A stretch of 31,888 nt of DNA from JANMQK01 sp031370485 (lineage in GTDB: Bacteria > Acidobacteriota > Polarisedimenticolia > Gp22-AA2): assembly GCA_031370485.1 (NCBI GenBank), contig JANMQK010000031.1:1-31888 (forward strand). The letters run 5' to 3'. Shown piece by piece: positions 1-8,490 of this stretch. Within the stretch, counting starts at the first letter, position 1; each line of letters opens with the position of its first letter. The position numbers and the translations under genes are program-made. The notes beneath the pieces are model-generated. The model was given only the letters and a program-made list of their open reading frames with translations. It was not told the origin of the DNA and ran no database searches.

Positions 1-1843
1 CCCCGCGCTGGTTGGCCACGACCTTGAGATAGTCGATCGTGGAGTCCGCGGCTTGATGGTACTGGACGCGGTCGCCCAGCGTCAGCGGGATGCTCTTGGC
101 CGGATAGGACACGTCGCGGAACGAACGGTACAGGACGGCGCCCGGGGAGAGCGCGATCGCCTGGACCCCGGCGCCGTCGCGCCGACCCTCCAGGAGGACC
201 TTCCCTTCGTCGATGCCGCGGTAGGTCGCCTGGACCCGACCCAGGCCTCCGTAGTAGTCGAGAATGCGGTAAATCGACCGGAGCACGAGCCCGCGCGAGG
301 GCCGGTGCCGGGGACGCAGTGTATTGTCGCTCCACGGCTCGAGGATGCCCTCGATAATCAGCATGGCGAACGGGCGCGCCGCGTCCGCGGGTATGGCGTC
401 CTTGTCCTTGAAGGCCAGCAGGTACGGCAGGTCCTTGTCGTCGAGGGAGAGCTGCATCTTTTCCTGCCAGCCGAGCGAACGCGCGAGGTACGAAGCCAGA
501 TCGCTCATCTCGAAATCGCGCGCCGGCAGCCCCGTTTTCGAAGCGGTCTTGCCGACCAGGCCCAGGGCGAACGCGGTCCAGCGCTCGGCATCCGCGGCGC
601 GGCACGGCCCAAGGAGATACCCGCGGTCGAGCGCTTCCGGTCCGACCACCCCGAGGAGCTTCAGCAAGATCACTTCCTCGCTCAGCCGCGTCCCATCCTC
701 GAGAGCCACCGTTTCCACCCAGCCGTCCCCGTTGATGGTGTGACTCTCGGCCTCAGCCTCGGGATAGCAGGGAACGCCTTTCAGGTACGGACCCTTCTCC
801 TCCGGAAAGACCAGGTCGCCGTCCTCGGTATGCCCTCCGCATGTGGATGTGTACAGGGCGTTGATCGGCCGCCCTTCGTAGGTCAGGACGAGGCCCCGGG
901 TCTCCTCGACCGCCTGGTTGGTCAGCCTCTCCTCAGTCCCGGCGCCCTTGTAGACCTGGCACTGGGCGCTGTCACAGACATCGTAGCCGTCCTCGGCGAA
1001 TTGTCCGAGGTTGGCGATGAGGTAGGTGCGGGCCGCCACCGCCTGCGCCTTCAGGGCCTCGACCTCGGGGTAGACGCCCGGCCCCATCTCGTTGGGGACG
1101 ACACCCCTCAGATAGTCCTCCAGCCCCAGCTCGTTGATGATTCGGAGGTTTCCGGCGCGGTCGATGCGCGCCTCGAGGGTCCCGAGATAGGCGCCCGACG
1201 CGAACCTCAGGAGATCACCGGCGCGCGCCGGCTCGAGAAGGACCCGGTCATGGCCCGTCAGGAAATTGTTCCAGCGATCGTCCACAAGCCGGATGCGCCG
1301 ATGCCCTCCCACGGCCCGCCCCTCCTCGGCGATCCATAGCTCCGTATAGCCCCCCTCCCCGAGACGCTGCACCAGGGCCGTGGCCGTCTCCCGGCTCGGG
1401 AACTCCCCGACGCGCACCCGCCAGGCGTGCCGGTCCGGATGGTAGGCCAGGACGACCTTCTCCTTCGGGAGGAGGCCCTGCAGCTCGGTCTTCTTCGCCT
1501 CCGCGAGGGCCTTGTCGGTGAAGGACGCGACCTGCACGCGGTACATGATCCCGGCACCGCTGCTGCCCGAGAACTCGCTGACCACGTAGACCCCGCTTTC
1601 GAATTTCTTCTTCCACAGGGGAGTACGCCTCACGGGGTCGCGCACGACGACACCGCCGTCCGCGTACACCCTGACCTTGACCGGGTCGTTGGTGAGGCCG
1701 ATCCGCACCTTCGCGGGCGCCACGATCCCCTGGCTGCCGGCCGCGGAGCCGGGCGCGGGCGCCGGAGGAGCCGCTCCAGTCCACGGGGCGAGAAAACCAA
1801 GGAGGATGGCGGCAAGATATCGATTGCGGGGGGTCTTGGTCAT
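1..1843 (-). CDS. SPOR- and SpoIID/LytB-domain protein (C-terminus beyond window edge)
   Basis: The reading frame starts at ATG 1843 and is still open at base 1, giving about 614 visible residues. A short N-terminal hydrophobic stretch (about residues 9-24) looks like a signal peptide. Residues 98-175 form a SPOR domain (YRVQVASF, then WRVRVGEF), which in this family binds denuded peptidoglycan glycan strands. Residues 210-345 are SpoIID/LytB-like: DYLRGVVPNEMG, then ALKAQAVAARTY, a Cys pair at 290 and 295, and STCGGHTE at 334-341. Glu252 sits where SpoIID lytic transglycosylases carry their catalytic Glu. Further on, about residues 455-500 (FKDKDAIPADARPFAML, then WSDNTLRP) resemble an SLH repeat. 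A periplasmic or surface peptidoglycan-cleaving enzyme is likely. It is the last visible gene of a tight minus-strand run, 40 bp behind folE. I see no sporulation genes here, so a sporulation role is not implied. Confidence 0.85.
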   Translation of the reverse strand, partial: MTKTPRNRYLAAILLGFLAPWTGAAPPAPAPGSAAGSQGIVAPAKVRIGLTNDPVKVRVYADGGVVVRDPVRRTPLWKKKFESGVYVVSEFSGSSGAGIMYRVQVASFTDKALAEAKKTELQGLLPKEKVVLAYHPDRHAWRVRVGEFPSRETATALVQRLGEGGYTELWIAEEGRAVGGHRRIRLVDDRWNNFLTGHDRVLLEPARAGDLLRFASGAYLGTLEARIDRAGNLRIINELGLEDYLRGVVPNEMGPGVYPEVEALKAQAVAARTYLIANLGQFAEDGYDVCDSAQCQVYKGAGTEERLTNQAVEETRGLVLTYEGRPINALYTSTCGGHTEDGDLVFPEEKGPYLKGVPCYPEAEAESHTINGDGWVETVALEDGTRLSEEVILLKLLGVVGPEALDRGYLLGPCRAADAERWTAFALGLVGKTASKTGLPARDFEMSDLASYLARSLGWQEKMQLSLDDKDLPYLLAFKDKDAIPADAARPFAMLIIEGILEPWSDNTLRPRHRPSRGLVLRSIYRILDYYGGLGRVQATYRGIDEGKVLLEGRRDGAGVQAIALSPGAVLYRSFRDVSYPAKSIPLTLGDRVQYHQAADSTIDYLKVVANQRG

Positions 1844-1883
1844 CGGGCGCGTCAGTCTACCACAGCGGCCGCGGCGGTCCGGT

Positions 1884-2486
1884 TCAACGCGGCCGCCTGC
1901 GGGCGCGTGCCGCGGCGGCCCCCGGTACGCCCGACAGACGGAGGAACTCCGTCCGCATCGAGGGGCTCTTCCGGAACGCTCCGGTGTAAGCGCTCGTCAC
2001 CACGCGCGTCCAGCGGTTGCGGGCGCCCCGGATCGTCATACAGAGGTGCTCGGCTTCCATCCGGCAGGCCACGCCCAGCGGCCGGAGCGACGCGTGCAGC
2101 GTCTCGACGATCTGGCGCGACAGCCTCTCTTGAAGCTGCAGCCGGCGGGAGAGCGCGTCCACCACGCGGGCGATCTTCGAGAGCCCGGCCAAGCGGCCAT
2201 CCGGCAGGTAGGCCACGTGCGCCGTCCCGTAGAACGGCAGCAGGTGATGAACGCAGACCGAGACGAACGCGATGTCGCGTACCACCACCATCCCCCGCTC
2301 CCCCGAGTCCGCCAGGGTGGCCAGGATGCGCGACGGGTCGGCGCGGTACCCCGACAGGATCTCGCCGCTCCAGGCCTTCGCGACCCGCTCCGGCGTGCGC
2401 GCCAGGTCGCGGCGCAGATCGGGCTCGCCGATCCCCGCCACGAAAAGCCGTGACGCGCGCAGCAGTAGGGCGCGGTCCGGTCCCAT
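1884..2486 (-). CDS. folE: GTP cyclohydrolase I (type IA), 200 aa
   Basis: This enzyme converts GTP to 7,8-dihydroneopterin triphosphate, the first step of folate/pterin synthesis in the cytoplasm. Zinc ligands are visible as Cys78 and His81 (in VCVHHLLPFYG) and Cys149 (in AEHLCMTIRG). Family motifs GRLAGLSKIARVVD and LQLQERLSRQI are present. The start is taken at ATG 2486 because family homology begins near there. The frame continues upstream to 2654, but that stretch is Arg-rich, without family similarity, and overlaps the preceding gene. The usual CEHH motif reads CVHH here (Val79 for Glu), which is odd for an otherwise canonical protein. The start lies 23 bp after the small Cys-rich gene and has no strong ribosome-binding site, so translational coupling is plausible. 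Confidence 0.92.
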   Translation of the reverse strand: MGPDRALLLRASRLFVAGIGEPDLRRDLARTPERVAKAWSGEILSGYRADPSRILATLADSGERGMVVVRDIAFVSVCVHHLLPFYGTAHVAYLPDGRLAGLSKIARVVDALSRRLQLQERLSRQIVETLHASLRPLGVACRMEAEHLCMTIRGARNRWTRVVTSAYTGAFRKSPSMRTEFLRLSGVPGAAAARARRRPR

Positions 2487-2509
2487 GGGGGTGCGGCGGC
2501 GGCTGTGTT

Positions 2510-2869
2510 TCACTTGGGCGGATTCTTCGCGTGCGCCTGGCGGATGGCGGTGTCGAGAGGGCTCCCCTCGGTCGGCGTGCAGGCGCAGTGCCCCTTCTTG
2601 TCCACGGCCACATGCCCGCTCTCCTTGTGGCACTTGCCGTCGCAATGCCCGCAAATGTGATCGGTGCAGACGACACGGATGATGCGCGGGGGCGGCGCGG
2701 GCTCGGCGGGAGGGGTGGTTTCGGCGGGAGGGGCGGCCTCCACGCCGCCGGAAGGCGGCGCCGGTGAGGGTGGCGGGGCCTGCGCCGCCGGTCCCGCCAG
2801 GGACAGCAGCAGGACGACTGTCAGGCTCGCATCCAGAAGAATCGCTCGTCGTATCGTGCCCTGGCGCAT
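2510..2869 (-). CDS. Small exported Cys/His-rich protein, unknown function (119 aa)
   Basis: I do not recognise a named family. The start ATG 2869 is set by a strong ribosome-binding site (AAGGAGGT, about 5 nt away). Residues 1-30 form a signal peptide with a positively charged start, a Leu-rich core and AQA as a plausible cleavage site. Residues 31-61 are a Pro/Ala-rich linker. Residues 62-100 form a compact Cys/His cluster with Cys68, 73, 76, 80, 95 and 97 and His71, 75, 81, 86 and 94, suited to metal binding or disulfides. The tail is short and polar. The gene sits 19 bp downstream of threonine synthase and in the same run as the periplasmic thiol-reductant fusion, so its cysteines could be kept reduced by that protein. 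This link is inference. Confidence 0.8.
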   Translation of the reverse strand: MRQGTIRRAILLDASLTVVLLLSLAGPAAQAPPPSPAPPSGGVEAAPPAETTPPAEPAPPPRIIRVVCTDHICGHCDGKCHKESGHVAVDKKGHCACTPTEGSPLDTAIRQAHAKNPPK

Positions 2870-2888
2870 CGCATACCTCCTTGTGTCG

Positions 2889-4055
2889 TCAGACCGCGTA
2901 CTTCAGGCCGGTGCCGGTATTGAACAGTACGATCGTTTCCTCGGTAGCCACCTGTCCCGCCTTGCGCAGCCGCCGCAGCGCGGCCAGCACCGCTCCCCCC
3001 TCCGGGCAGGCGTCGACCCCTTCGCGCGCGCCGAGCTGCGCGGCGGCCTCGTTCATCTCGGCGTCCTCCACGGCCAGGGCCGCGCCGCCGCTCTCGCGCA
3101 GCGCGCGCAGGATGAGGAAATCGCCGAGGCTACCAGGGACCCGCAGGCCCGAGGCCGCGGTCACCGGGTTGGGCCAGGGTTCCGCGGTGTCCCGGCCCCC
3201 GGCGAACGCCTTGACAATCGGCGCGCAGCCCGCGGCCTGGACCGAGATCATCCGCGGCCGCTCCTTTCCGATCCATCCCAGGGCCTCCATCTCCGCGAAC
3301 GCCTTCCACATCCCGATGAGACCGGTTCCTCCTCCGGTGGGATAGAGGACGACATCCGGGACCCTCCAGCCGAGCTGCTCGACGATCTCGTACCCGAGGG
3401 TTTTCTTCCCCTCGACACGGAAAGGCTCGCGGAGCGTTGACATGTCGAACCAGCCGCCGTCGCCGCCTGCCCCTCCCATCGTCTCGCGCATGGCGCGCCC
3501 GGCGTCCGCGATCGATCCCGCCACCAGCCTGACCCGCGCGCCCAGCCGGCGCGCCTCCATCGGGAACGCGGCCGGTGTCGACTCGGGGAGAAACAGGTGG
3601 ACCTCCATCCCGGCGCGGGCGCCGTACGCGGCGAGCGCCGAGCCGGCGTTTCCGGCGGAAGGCGCCGCAACCCGGCGCACTCCCTGCGCCGCGGCGACCG
3701 ACACGGCGACCGACATGCCGCGGGCCTTGAACGATCCGGTGGGGTTGACCGCCTCGTCTTTGATGAACAGGCGCTTCAGGCCGAGATCGTCCCCGATCCG
3801 GGGCGCCGGCAGCAGGGGCGTGAACCCCTCCCCCAGCGTCACGGGAGCAACGGGAGGGAGGAGTTCCGCGTATCGCCAGAGCGAGGCATCACGTCCGGGG
3901 AGCCGGTCGCGGGACGATCGGACGCCGGCCTCCTGCAGCCCGTAGCGGGCCAAAAGCGGTGACCCGCAGCCGCAGAGGGTCGCGGGGTCGGGGCCGAAGC
4001 GGCGCGTGGCGCCACATCGCGGGCACTCCAGGCGGTCGAGACAGCTCGTCGCCAT
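2889..4055 (-). CDS. thrC: Threonine synthase (PLP fold-type II), 388 aa
   Basis: The protein belongs to the PLP-dependent threonine synthase family, converting O-phosphohomoserine to threonine. An N-terminal zinc-ribbon-like knuckle (Cys11, Cys14, Cys28, Cys30) is followed by the PLP-lysine motif NPTGSFKARG with Lys110 as the Schiff-base residue. APSAGNAG at 131-138 and the phosphate-binding loop PTGGGTGLIG at 239-248 are also present. Length fits the class with a short N-terminus. The start is placed at ATG 4055, only 5 bp after the stop of the upstream fusion gene, so the two are probably translationally coupled. The frame is open far upstream, but that part overlaps the DsbD coding sequence in another frame and is not protein-like. 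A related PLP enzyme such as cysteate synthase is a less likely alternative. Confidence 0.93.
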   Translation of the reverse strand: MATSCLDRLECPRCGATRRFGPDPATLCGCGSPLLARYGLQEAGVRSSRDRLPGRDASLWRYAELLPPVAPVTLGEGFTPLLPAPRIGDDLGLKRLFIKDEAVNPTGSFKARGMSVAVSVAAAQGVRRVAAPSAGNAGSALAAYGARAGMEVHLFLPESTPAAFPMEARRLGARVRLVAGSIADAGRAMRETMGGAGGDGGWFDMSTLREPFRVEGKKTLGYEIVEQLGWRVPDVVLYPTGGGTGLIGMWKAFAEMEALGWIGKERPRMISVQAAGCAPIVKAFAGGRDTAEPWPNPVTAASGLRVPGSLGDFLILRALRESGGAALAVEDAEMNEAAAQLGAREGVDACPEGGAVLAALRRLRKAGQVATEETIVLFNTGTGLKYAV

Positions 4056-4060
4056 CGCGC

Positions 4061-7000
4061 TCAGCGGACCTGTTGCAGCCGCGCAAGAAACCGCCCGGGA
4101 TCCTCGAACCCGTGCAGCCTCAGATCGGCGCGCTCCTCGCCCCGGGGGTCCATGAAGACAATTGTCGGCACCCCGACCACGGCAAAGCGATCCCGGAGCT
4201 CGCGCACGGGCTCCGACTCGAAGGATGTCAGGTCGGCCTGGAGCAGCGCGAACCGCCCCATCTCGGTTCGCACGCGGGCGTCGCTGAAGGTGCTGCGTTC
4301 GAGCTCCTTGCAAGGCAGGCACCAGTCCGCGGAGAAATCGATGATGACGGGCCTCCCCTCGTCCCTGGCTTCCTGCAGTGCCATCGAGGAATAGGGGCTC
4401 CAGCGGGATTCCGCCCGGGCCCTCATGAGTGGCAGGCCGGCCCAGAGCCCGACGCCGAGGGCCAGGAGGGCGATCGCCAGGCGGAGGGGGGCGAACCCCG
4501 CGACCTGGCCCGGCGCCCGCGCGAGCACCAGGAGATAGATTCCCGACGCCACCGCGAAGCCCAGCACGATCATTCCCAGGATGCGGTCGGTCAGAAGCGG
4601 CTGCAGAAAATAGATTGCCACGGCGAGAAGTGCGAGCCCCATCACCTTCTTGGCGTAGATCAGCCAGACACCCGACCGCGGCAGGCTGGACAGAGCGCCC
4701 GAGAAAACCCCGAGGAACAGGAAGGGCAGTCCGAGTCCCAGGGCCATCACGAAGAAGAGCCAGAAGCCCAGGATCGGCTGCCCGGCGGCGGCGACGAACG
4801 CCAGCAGCGTGACGATGAACGGCCCGATGCAGGGAGCCGCCACGAGCCCCATCGTCAGGCCCATCAGAAGCGCCCCGAGCGCCCCGGTGCGGCCGCCGGA
4901 AAACCGCGTGAGGGCCCCCGGCAGCCGCAATTCGAACAGGCCGAACATCCAGAGCGCCATCAGGACGAACAACAGGACGAGCGACCCGACGACCCAGGGG
5001 CTCTGCAGGATGGCCCCGAACATCCCGCCTGAGAGTCCCGCCACCAGGCCGAGGACCGAATAGGTGACGGCCATGCCGAGGACATAGAGCGACGGCAGCG
5101 TTACGCGGCGCCGCCAGCTTCCATCCGTCGCCTGGTTCGCGAAGAACCCGATGGTCACGGGGATCATGGGATAGACGCATGGCGTGAGGTTCAGCGCCAG
5201 GCCACCCAGGAAGACAAAACCCAGGACGAAGATCAGTCCACGTTCTTTCAGGAGACGGGCGATGGGATTCGTGACCGATTCGTCCACGTCCCGGCCCGCA
5301 TCCTGCCGCGCAGCGACCGGCTCGCCGGCGATGGAGAGCGTGAAGCTGAACTCCGAGGTCTCCGGCGCAAGGCAGGCGGTGTCGCTGCAGGCCTGGTAGT
5401 TCACGCGGGCGCGCAGCGCATGCGGTCCGGACGGCGCATCGGCGGGCGGGCGCAGTGTGGGCCGGATCACCGTCTTGTCCATGAAGACCGACAGCTTCTC
5501 TTTTGCGAACTCGAGCTCGACCATGATGCCCTCGGGATAGGCGATCTGCTCGACCGCCAGGCCCGCGGCTTCGGGGAACTCCACCTTCGTCGGGATCAGG
5601 TACTTCAGCGTCGGCCGGCTCGAGTTGACGTGCCATCCCGGACTGATGTCGAGCAGAAGGGACAGCGTCACCGGCTCTCCCGGACGGATCGGCCGCTCGG
5701 GGACGCTTAATTGAGCATCGACCACCTTTTGCGGGCTCGGCCGCCCGACGATGGTCCCCTTGAGGGTCCGGGTTCCGGCGGAAGAGGGCACCGGCGCCGC
5801 CTTGTCTCCAGCGGCTTCCGACTTGGAGGCCGCCAGCGCCACCCCCGCGGCGGGTGCCTCGTGCTTCGCCGGGGCAGCGGGCGGCTCCATCGCGGCCAGC
5901 GGCTCCTTTCCGGCGGTCGCCGCCGCCCGGTCCGCCTCGCCGGCCGCCAGGATCATGTAGGAGTAGGCCGCCGGCGACGAGGTCATGCCCGGCGCGGCCA
6001 GGTTCAGCGTCCGGATCGCCGGGTCGAGGATCGCACGGTCCCGCTCGAGCACGGCCAGGCGGGAAAGGCAGGCGACCATGACGGCATTGCCGGAAGGGAG
6101 GGCGTCGTCGTTCAGGCTTTTCGTCCGCACGAACAGGTCGGTTCGGCCGGCGGGGGCCAGGAAATATCCGCCGCTCGACTTATCGAAGAACCGATCCGCG
6201 TCCTTGACGATCCGCGACGCTTCCTCGACCCAGGTCCGATCCTTGACGGCGTCGTGCAGATCGAGGAATCCCTGCGCCAGAAACGCCGAGTCGTCCAGGT
6301 GTCCGGGCAGGCCGGGGCGGCCCTTCCTCCAGGAAACCAGAAGATGGCCGTCCGTACCTTTGAGATCGCGCGCCGCGAACCGGGCCGCGTTCAGGGCGGC
6401 GTCACGGTATTTCGCTTCGCCGGTGGCGGAATACGCCTCCGCCAGGGCGGAGATCATGAGCCCGTTCCAAGCGGTCAGCACCTTGTCGTCGAGATGCGGC
6501 CTAACCCTTGCCGAGCGCGCCTTGAAGAGCTTCGCGCGGGCCGCCGCCAGGCGGGATTCGAGCTGCGACGGCGAGAGGGAGTGCCGGCGCGCGAACTCGG
6601 CGGGAGCGACGGCGACGTGCAGGACGTTCTTTCCTCCCGGAAGATCCCCCTTGTCGGTCACGCCGTAGTAGGCAATGACGAGGCCTGCGTCGTGCTCCCC
6701 GAGGGCCCGGCGAATCTCCGCCCTCGTCCAGACGTAGTAACGGCCCTCCTCGCCTTCGCTGTCGGCGTCGAGAGTCCCGTAGAAGCCGCCGGCCGGATCG
6801 GCCATCTCGCGCAGGGCCCAGCCCAGGGTCTCCTCCCCGACCCGGCGCAGGTCCAGGCGGCCGGTCTGTGTCCACGCCTCCAGGTAGAGCGGGGCGAGCA
6901 GCGCGTTGTCGTAGAGCATCTTTTCAAAGTGAGGCACGCGCCACTTCGCGTCGGTGGAATAGCGGTGGAAGCCGCCGCCTAGCTGGTCGTAGATCCCGCC

Positions 7001-7855
7001 ACGCGCCATCGCCTCGAGCGTGCGCACGGCCATGTCGAGCGCCGCGGCATCCCCCTTCTCGCGATGCGCCTTGAGAAGCAGCGCCAGGGCGCCGTGAGGC
7101 GGAAACTTGGGGGCCCCGCCGAATCCCCCGTTGACCGAATCGAACCTGACCTTGAGCCCCGCCACCGCCGGGGTCAGCATGTCGGCCCCCGGGTCGAAGC
7201 TGGTGGTGGTCGGCCGGGGGTGCTGCATCTCGACAATCGCCTGGCGCATCCGCGCGGCGACCGCCAGGACTTCCGGGCGCCTCTTGCTCCAGGCGTCGGC
7301 CAGGGAGACGATCAGATCCCGGAACCGATCCCGGGGGAAGTAGGTGCCGCCGAAGAAAGGCTCGAGATCCGGGGTGAGAAACACCGACATCGGCCATCCG
7401 CCCGAGCCGCTCATCGCCTGGACCGCCGTCATGTAGAGGTCGTCAAGGTCGGGCCTCTCCTCGCGGTCCACCTTGATCGAGATGAAGCTCTCCTTCAGGA
7501 TTCGGGCGATCTCCGGGTCCAAGAACGTCTCGCGCTCCATGACGTGGCACCAGTGGCAGGCCGAGTAGCCGATGGACAGGAAGATCGGCTTCTGCTCCGC
7601 GCGGGCGCGGCGAATCGCCTCATCGCCCCAGGGGTACCAGTCGACCGGGTTGTACAGGTGCTGGATCAGGTAGGGGCTTGTCTGTCCCGCGAGATGGTTG
7701 GGGCGCTGCGTCCCGGGCGGCGCTTCCCCCGCGGCGGAATCTACGGCGGCGGCGCCGTGGGAGCTTCCCGCGGACGATGCGAGCAGGCAGACCCCCAGGA
7801 ACATTGCCGCCCGCAGGCCGGAGATGGCGATTCCTCGACCGTTCATGCCGGACAT
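4061..7855 (-). CDS. DUF255 (YyaL/SPATA20-like) - DsbD fusion, 1264 aa
   Basis: One uninterrupted frame joins two normally separate proteins. Residues 1-36 are a Sec-type signal peptide. Residues 50-220 are the thioredoxin-like DUF255 domain with the motif SACHWCHVM (Cys100, Cys103). Residues about 230-650 are the alpha-helical six-hairpin-like part of YyaL proteins (for example DDKVLTAWNGLMISALAEAY). After an Ala/Pro-rich linker, residues 690-850 match the DsbD periplasmic alpha domain (Cys823 and Cys828 in ACSDTACLAP). Residues 865-1115 contain eight membrane segments with the DsbD electron-relay cysteines Cys893 (LTPCVYPMIP) and Cys1009 (AAPCIGPF). Residues 1130-1264 are the gamma thioredoxin domain with Cys1179-Leu-Pro-Cys1182. 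DsbD moves electrons from cytoplasmic thioredoxin to periplasmic thiols. The DUF255 part would therefore lie in the periplasm, as a possible partner or substrate-facing module. Its own chemistry is not established. Two nearby starts (Met1, Met4) are possible. Confidence 0.93.
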   Translation of the reverse strand: MSGMNGRGIAISGLRAAMFLGVCLLASSAGSSHGAAAVDSAAGEAPPGTQRPNHLAGQTSPYLIQHLYNPVDWYPWGDEAIRRARAEQKPIFLSIGYSACHWCHVMERETFLDPEIARILKESFISIKVDREERPDLDDLYMTAVQAMSGSGGWPMSVFLTPDLEPFFGGTYFPRDRFRDLIVSLADAWSKRRPEVLAVAARMRQAIVEMQHPRPTTTSFDPGADMLTPAVAGLKVRFDSVNGGFGGAPKFPPHGALALLLKAHREKGDAAALDMAVRTLEAMARGGIYDQLGGGFHRYSTDAKWRVPHFEKMLYDNALLAPLYLEAWTQTGRLDLRRVGEETLGWALREMADPAGGFYGTLDADSEGEEGRYYVWTRAEIRRALGEHDAGLVIAYYGVTDKGDLPGGKNVLHVAVAPAEFARRHSLSPSQLESRLAAARAKLFKARSARVRPHLDDKVLTAWNGLMISALAEAYSATGEAKYRDAALNAARFAARDLKGTDGHLLVSWRKGRPGLPGHLDDSAFLAQGFLDLHDAVKDRTWVEEASRIVKDADRFFDKSSGGYFLAPAGRTDLFVRTKSLNDDALPSGNAVMVACLSRLAVLERDRAILDPAIRTLNLAAPGMTSSPAAYSYMILAAGEADRAAATAGKEPLAAMEPPAAPAKHEAPAAGVALAASKSEAAGDKAAPVPSSAGTRTLKGTIVGRPSPQKVVDAQLSVPERPIRPGEPVTLSLLLDISPGWHVNSSRPTLKYLIPTKVEFPEAAGLAVEQIAYPEGIMVELEFAKEKLSVFMDKTVIRPTLRPPADAPSGPHALRARVNYQACSDTACLAPETSEFSFTLSIAGEPVAARQDAGRDVDESVTNPIARLLKERGLIFVLGFVFLGGLALNLTPCVYPMIPVTIGFFANQATDGSWRRRVTLPSLYVLGMAVTYSVLGLVAGLSGGMFGAILQSPWVVGSLVLLFVLMALWMFGLFELRLPGALTRFSGGRTGALGALLMGLTMGLVAAPCIGPFIVTLLAFVAAAGQPILGFWLFFVMALGLGLPFLFLGVFSGALSSLPRSGVWLIYAKKVMGLALLAVAIYFLQPLLTDRILGMIVLGFAVASGIYLLVLARAPGQVAGFAPLRLAIALLALGVGLWAGLPLMRARAESRWSPYSSMALQEARDEGRPVIIDFSADWCLPCKELERSTFSDARVRTEMGRFALLQADLTSFESEPVRELRDRFAVVGVPTIVFMDPRGEERADLRLHGFEDPGRFLARLQQVR

Positions 7856-7870
7856 TCTAGCGTAGGACGC

Positions 7871-7900
7871 TTCTCACGGCCGGTCCATCTCCCTTAGACT
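7871..7900 (+). promoter_or_regulatory. Weak sigma70-like promoter before the DUF1579-type gene
   Basis: TAGACT at 7895-7900 resembles a -10 box and TTCTCA at 7871-7876 a poor -35 box, with an 18-bp spacer. The site lies in the 74-bp divergent gap between the DsbD fusion and the exported protein gene. It would give a leader of about 23 nt that still contains the ribosome-binding site. This is pattern matching only. Confidence 0.25.
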
Positions 7901-7929
7901 GGACTCTCTCTCAGGGAAGGAGACGGAGA

Positions 7930-8490
7930 ATGACACGACTATCCAAGGTCCCGGCGGCTCTCGGCATCACGCTGCTCTTTCTTCTCGGCGCCGCGCCCGC
8001 CCCCCGCCCCGCGGAGGATGCCAGGGCGTGGCCGGAGCAGGATCTGCTGAAGCGCGACGAAGGGGTCTGGAACGCCACGGTCCAGATGATCCCCGAGCCG
8101 GGGGCCGACCCGGAGGTGTCGAACGGTGTCGAGACGAACCTCCTCGCGACGGGGGGGCGCTGGCTGATCAACGATTTCAAGGGACGCCTCAATGACCAGG
8201 CATTCCAGGGACACGGTATGCTCGGCTACGACCCCGCCCGGAAGAAATTCGTCCGCGCCTGGGTCGATACGACCCAGTCGACCCTCTGGACCGCGATCGG
8301 CACGTACGACTTGGCCACCCGGACCCTGACGATGTGGATGGAGACTCCCGACCCTTCCGGCCAGCCGCTGCGGTTCCGGACGACCACCACCTGGAAGGAC
8401 AACGACACGAAGGTCTATACCATGTACGCGCCGGGGCCCGAAACCACGGAAGCGGCCGGGATGATCATCACCTACCGGAGGAGGAAATAA
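7930..8490 (+). CDS. Exported DUF1579-like protein, 186 aa
   Basis: The N-terminus (about residues 1-25, Leu/Ala-rich after MTRLSK) is a signal peptide. The mature part has features I associate with DUF1579: a weight-of-evidence start (GVWNATVQMIPEPG), then GGRWLINDFKG, GHGMLGYDPARKKFVRAWVD and alternating beta strands ending in ITYRRRK. Members are small beta-barrel-like proteins of unknown function. No catalytic motif is visible. The start ATG 7930 has a purine-rich site (AAGGAGACGGAGA) just upstream. The last 23 bp overlap, tail to tail, the end of the opposing membrane-protein gene, so there is no room for a separate terminator between them. Confidence 0.8.
   Translation: MTRLSKVPAALGITLLFLLGAAPAPRPAEDARAWPEQDLLKRDEGVWNATVQMIPEPGADPEVSNGVETNLLATGGRWLINDFKGRLNDQAFQGHGMLGYDPARKKFVRAWVDTTQSTLWTAIGTYDLATRTLTMWMETPDPSGQPLRFRTTTTWKDNDTKVYTMYAPGPETTEAAGMIITYRRRK

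Noticed and set aside
53..1339. Plus-strand open frame of 428 residues at the left edge
   Set aside because: It is antisense to the SPOR-SpoIID gene, whose motifs are clear. The plus-strand translation is not protein-like.
4056..5636. Upstream extension of the threonine synthase frame
   Set aside because: The extension overlaps the DsbD region in another frame and lacks any domain. The zinc-ribbon-like N-terminus begins right after ATG 4055.
7859..7871. Short inverted repeat AGCGT-AGG-ACGCT near the start of the DsbD fusion gene
   Set aside because: A 5-bp stem is expected by chance. No related site is seen nearby.
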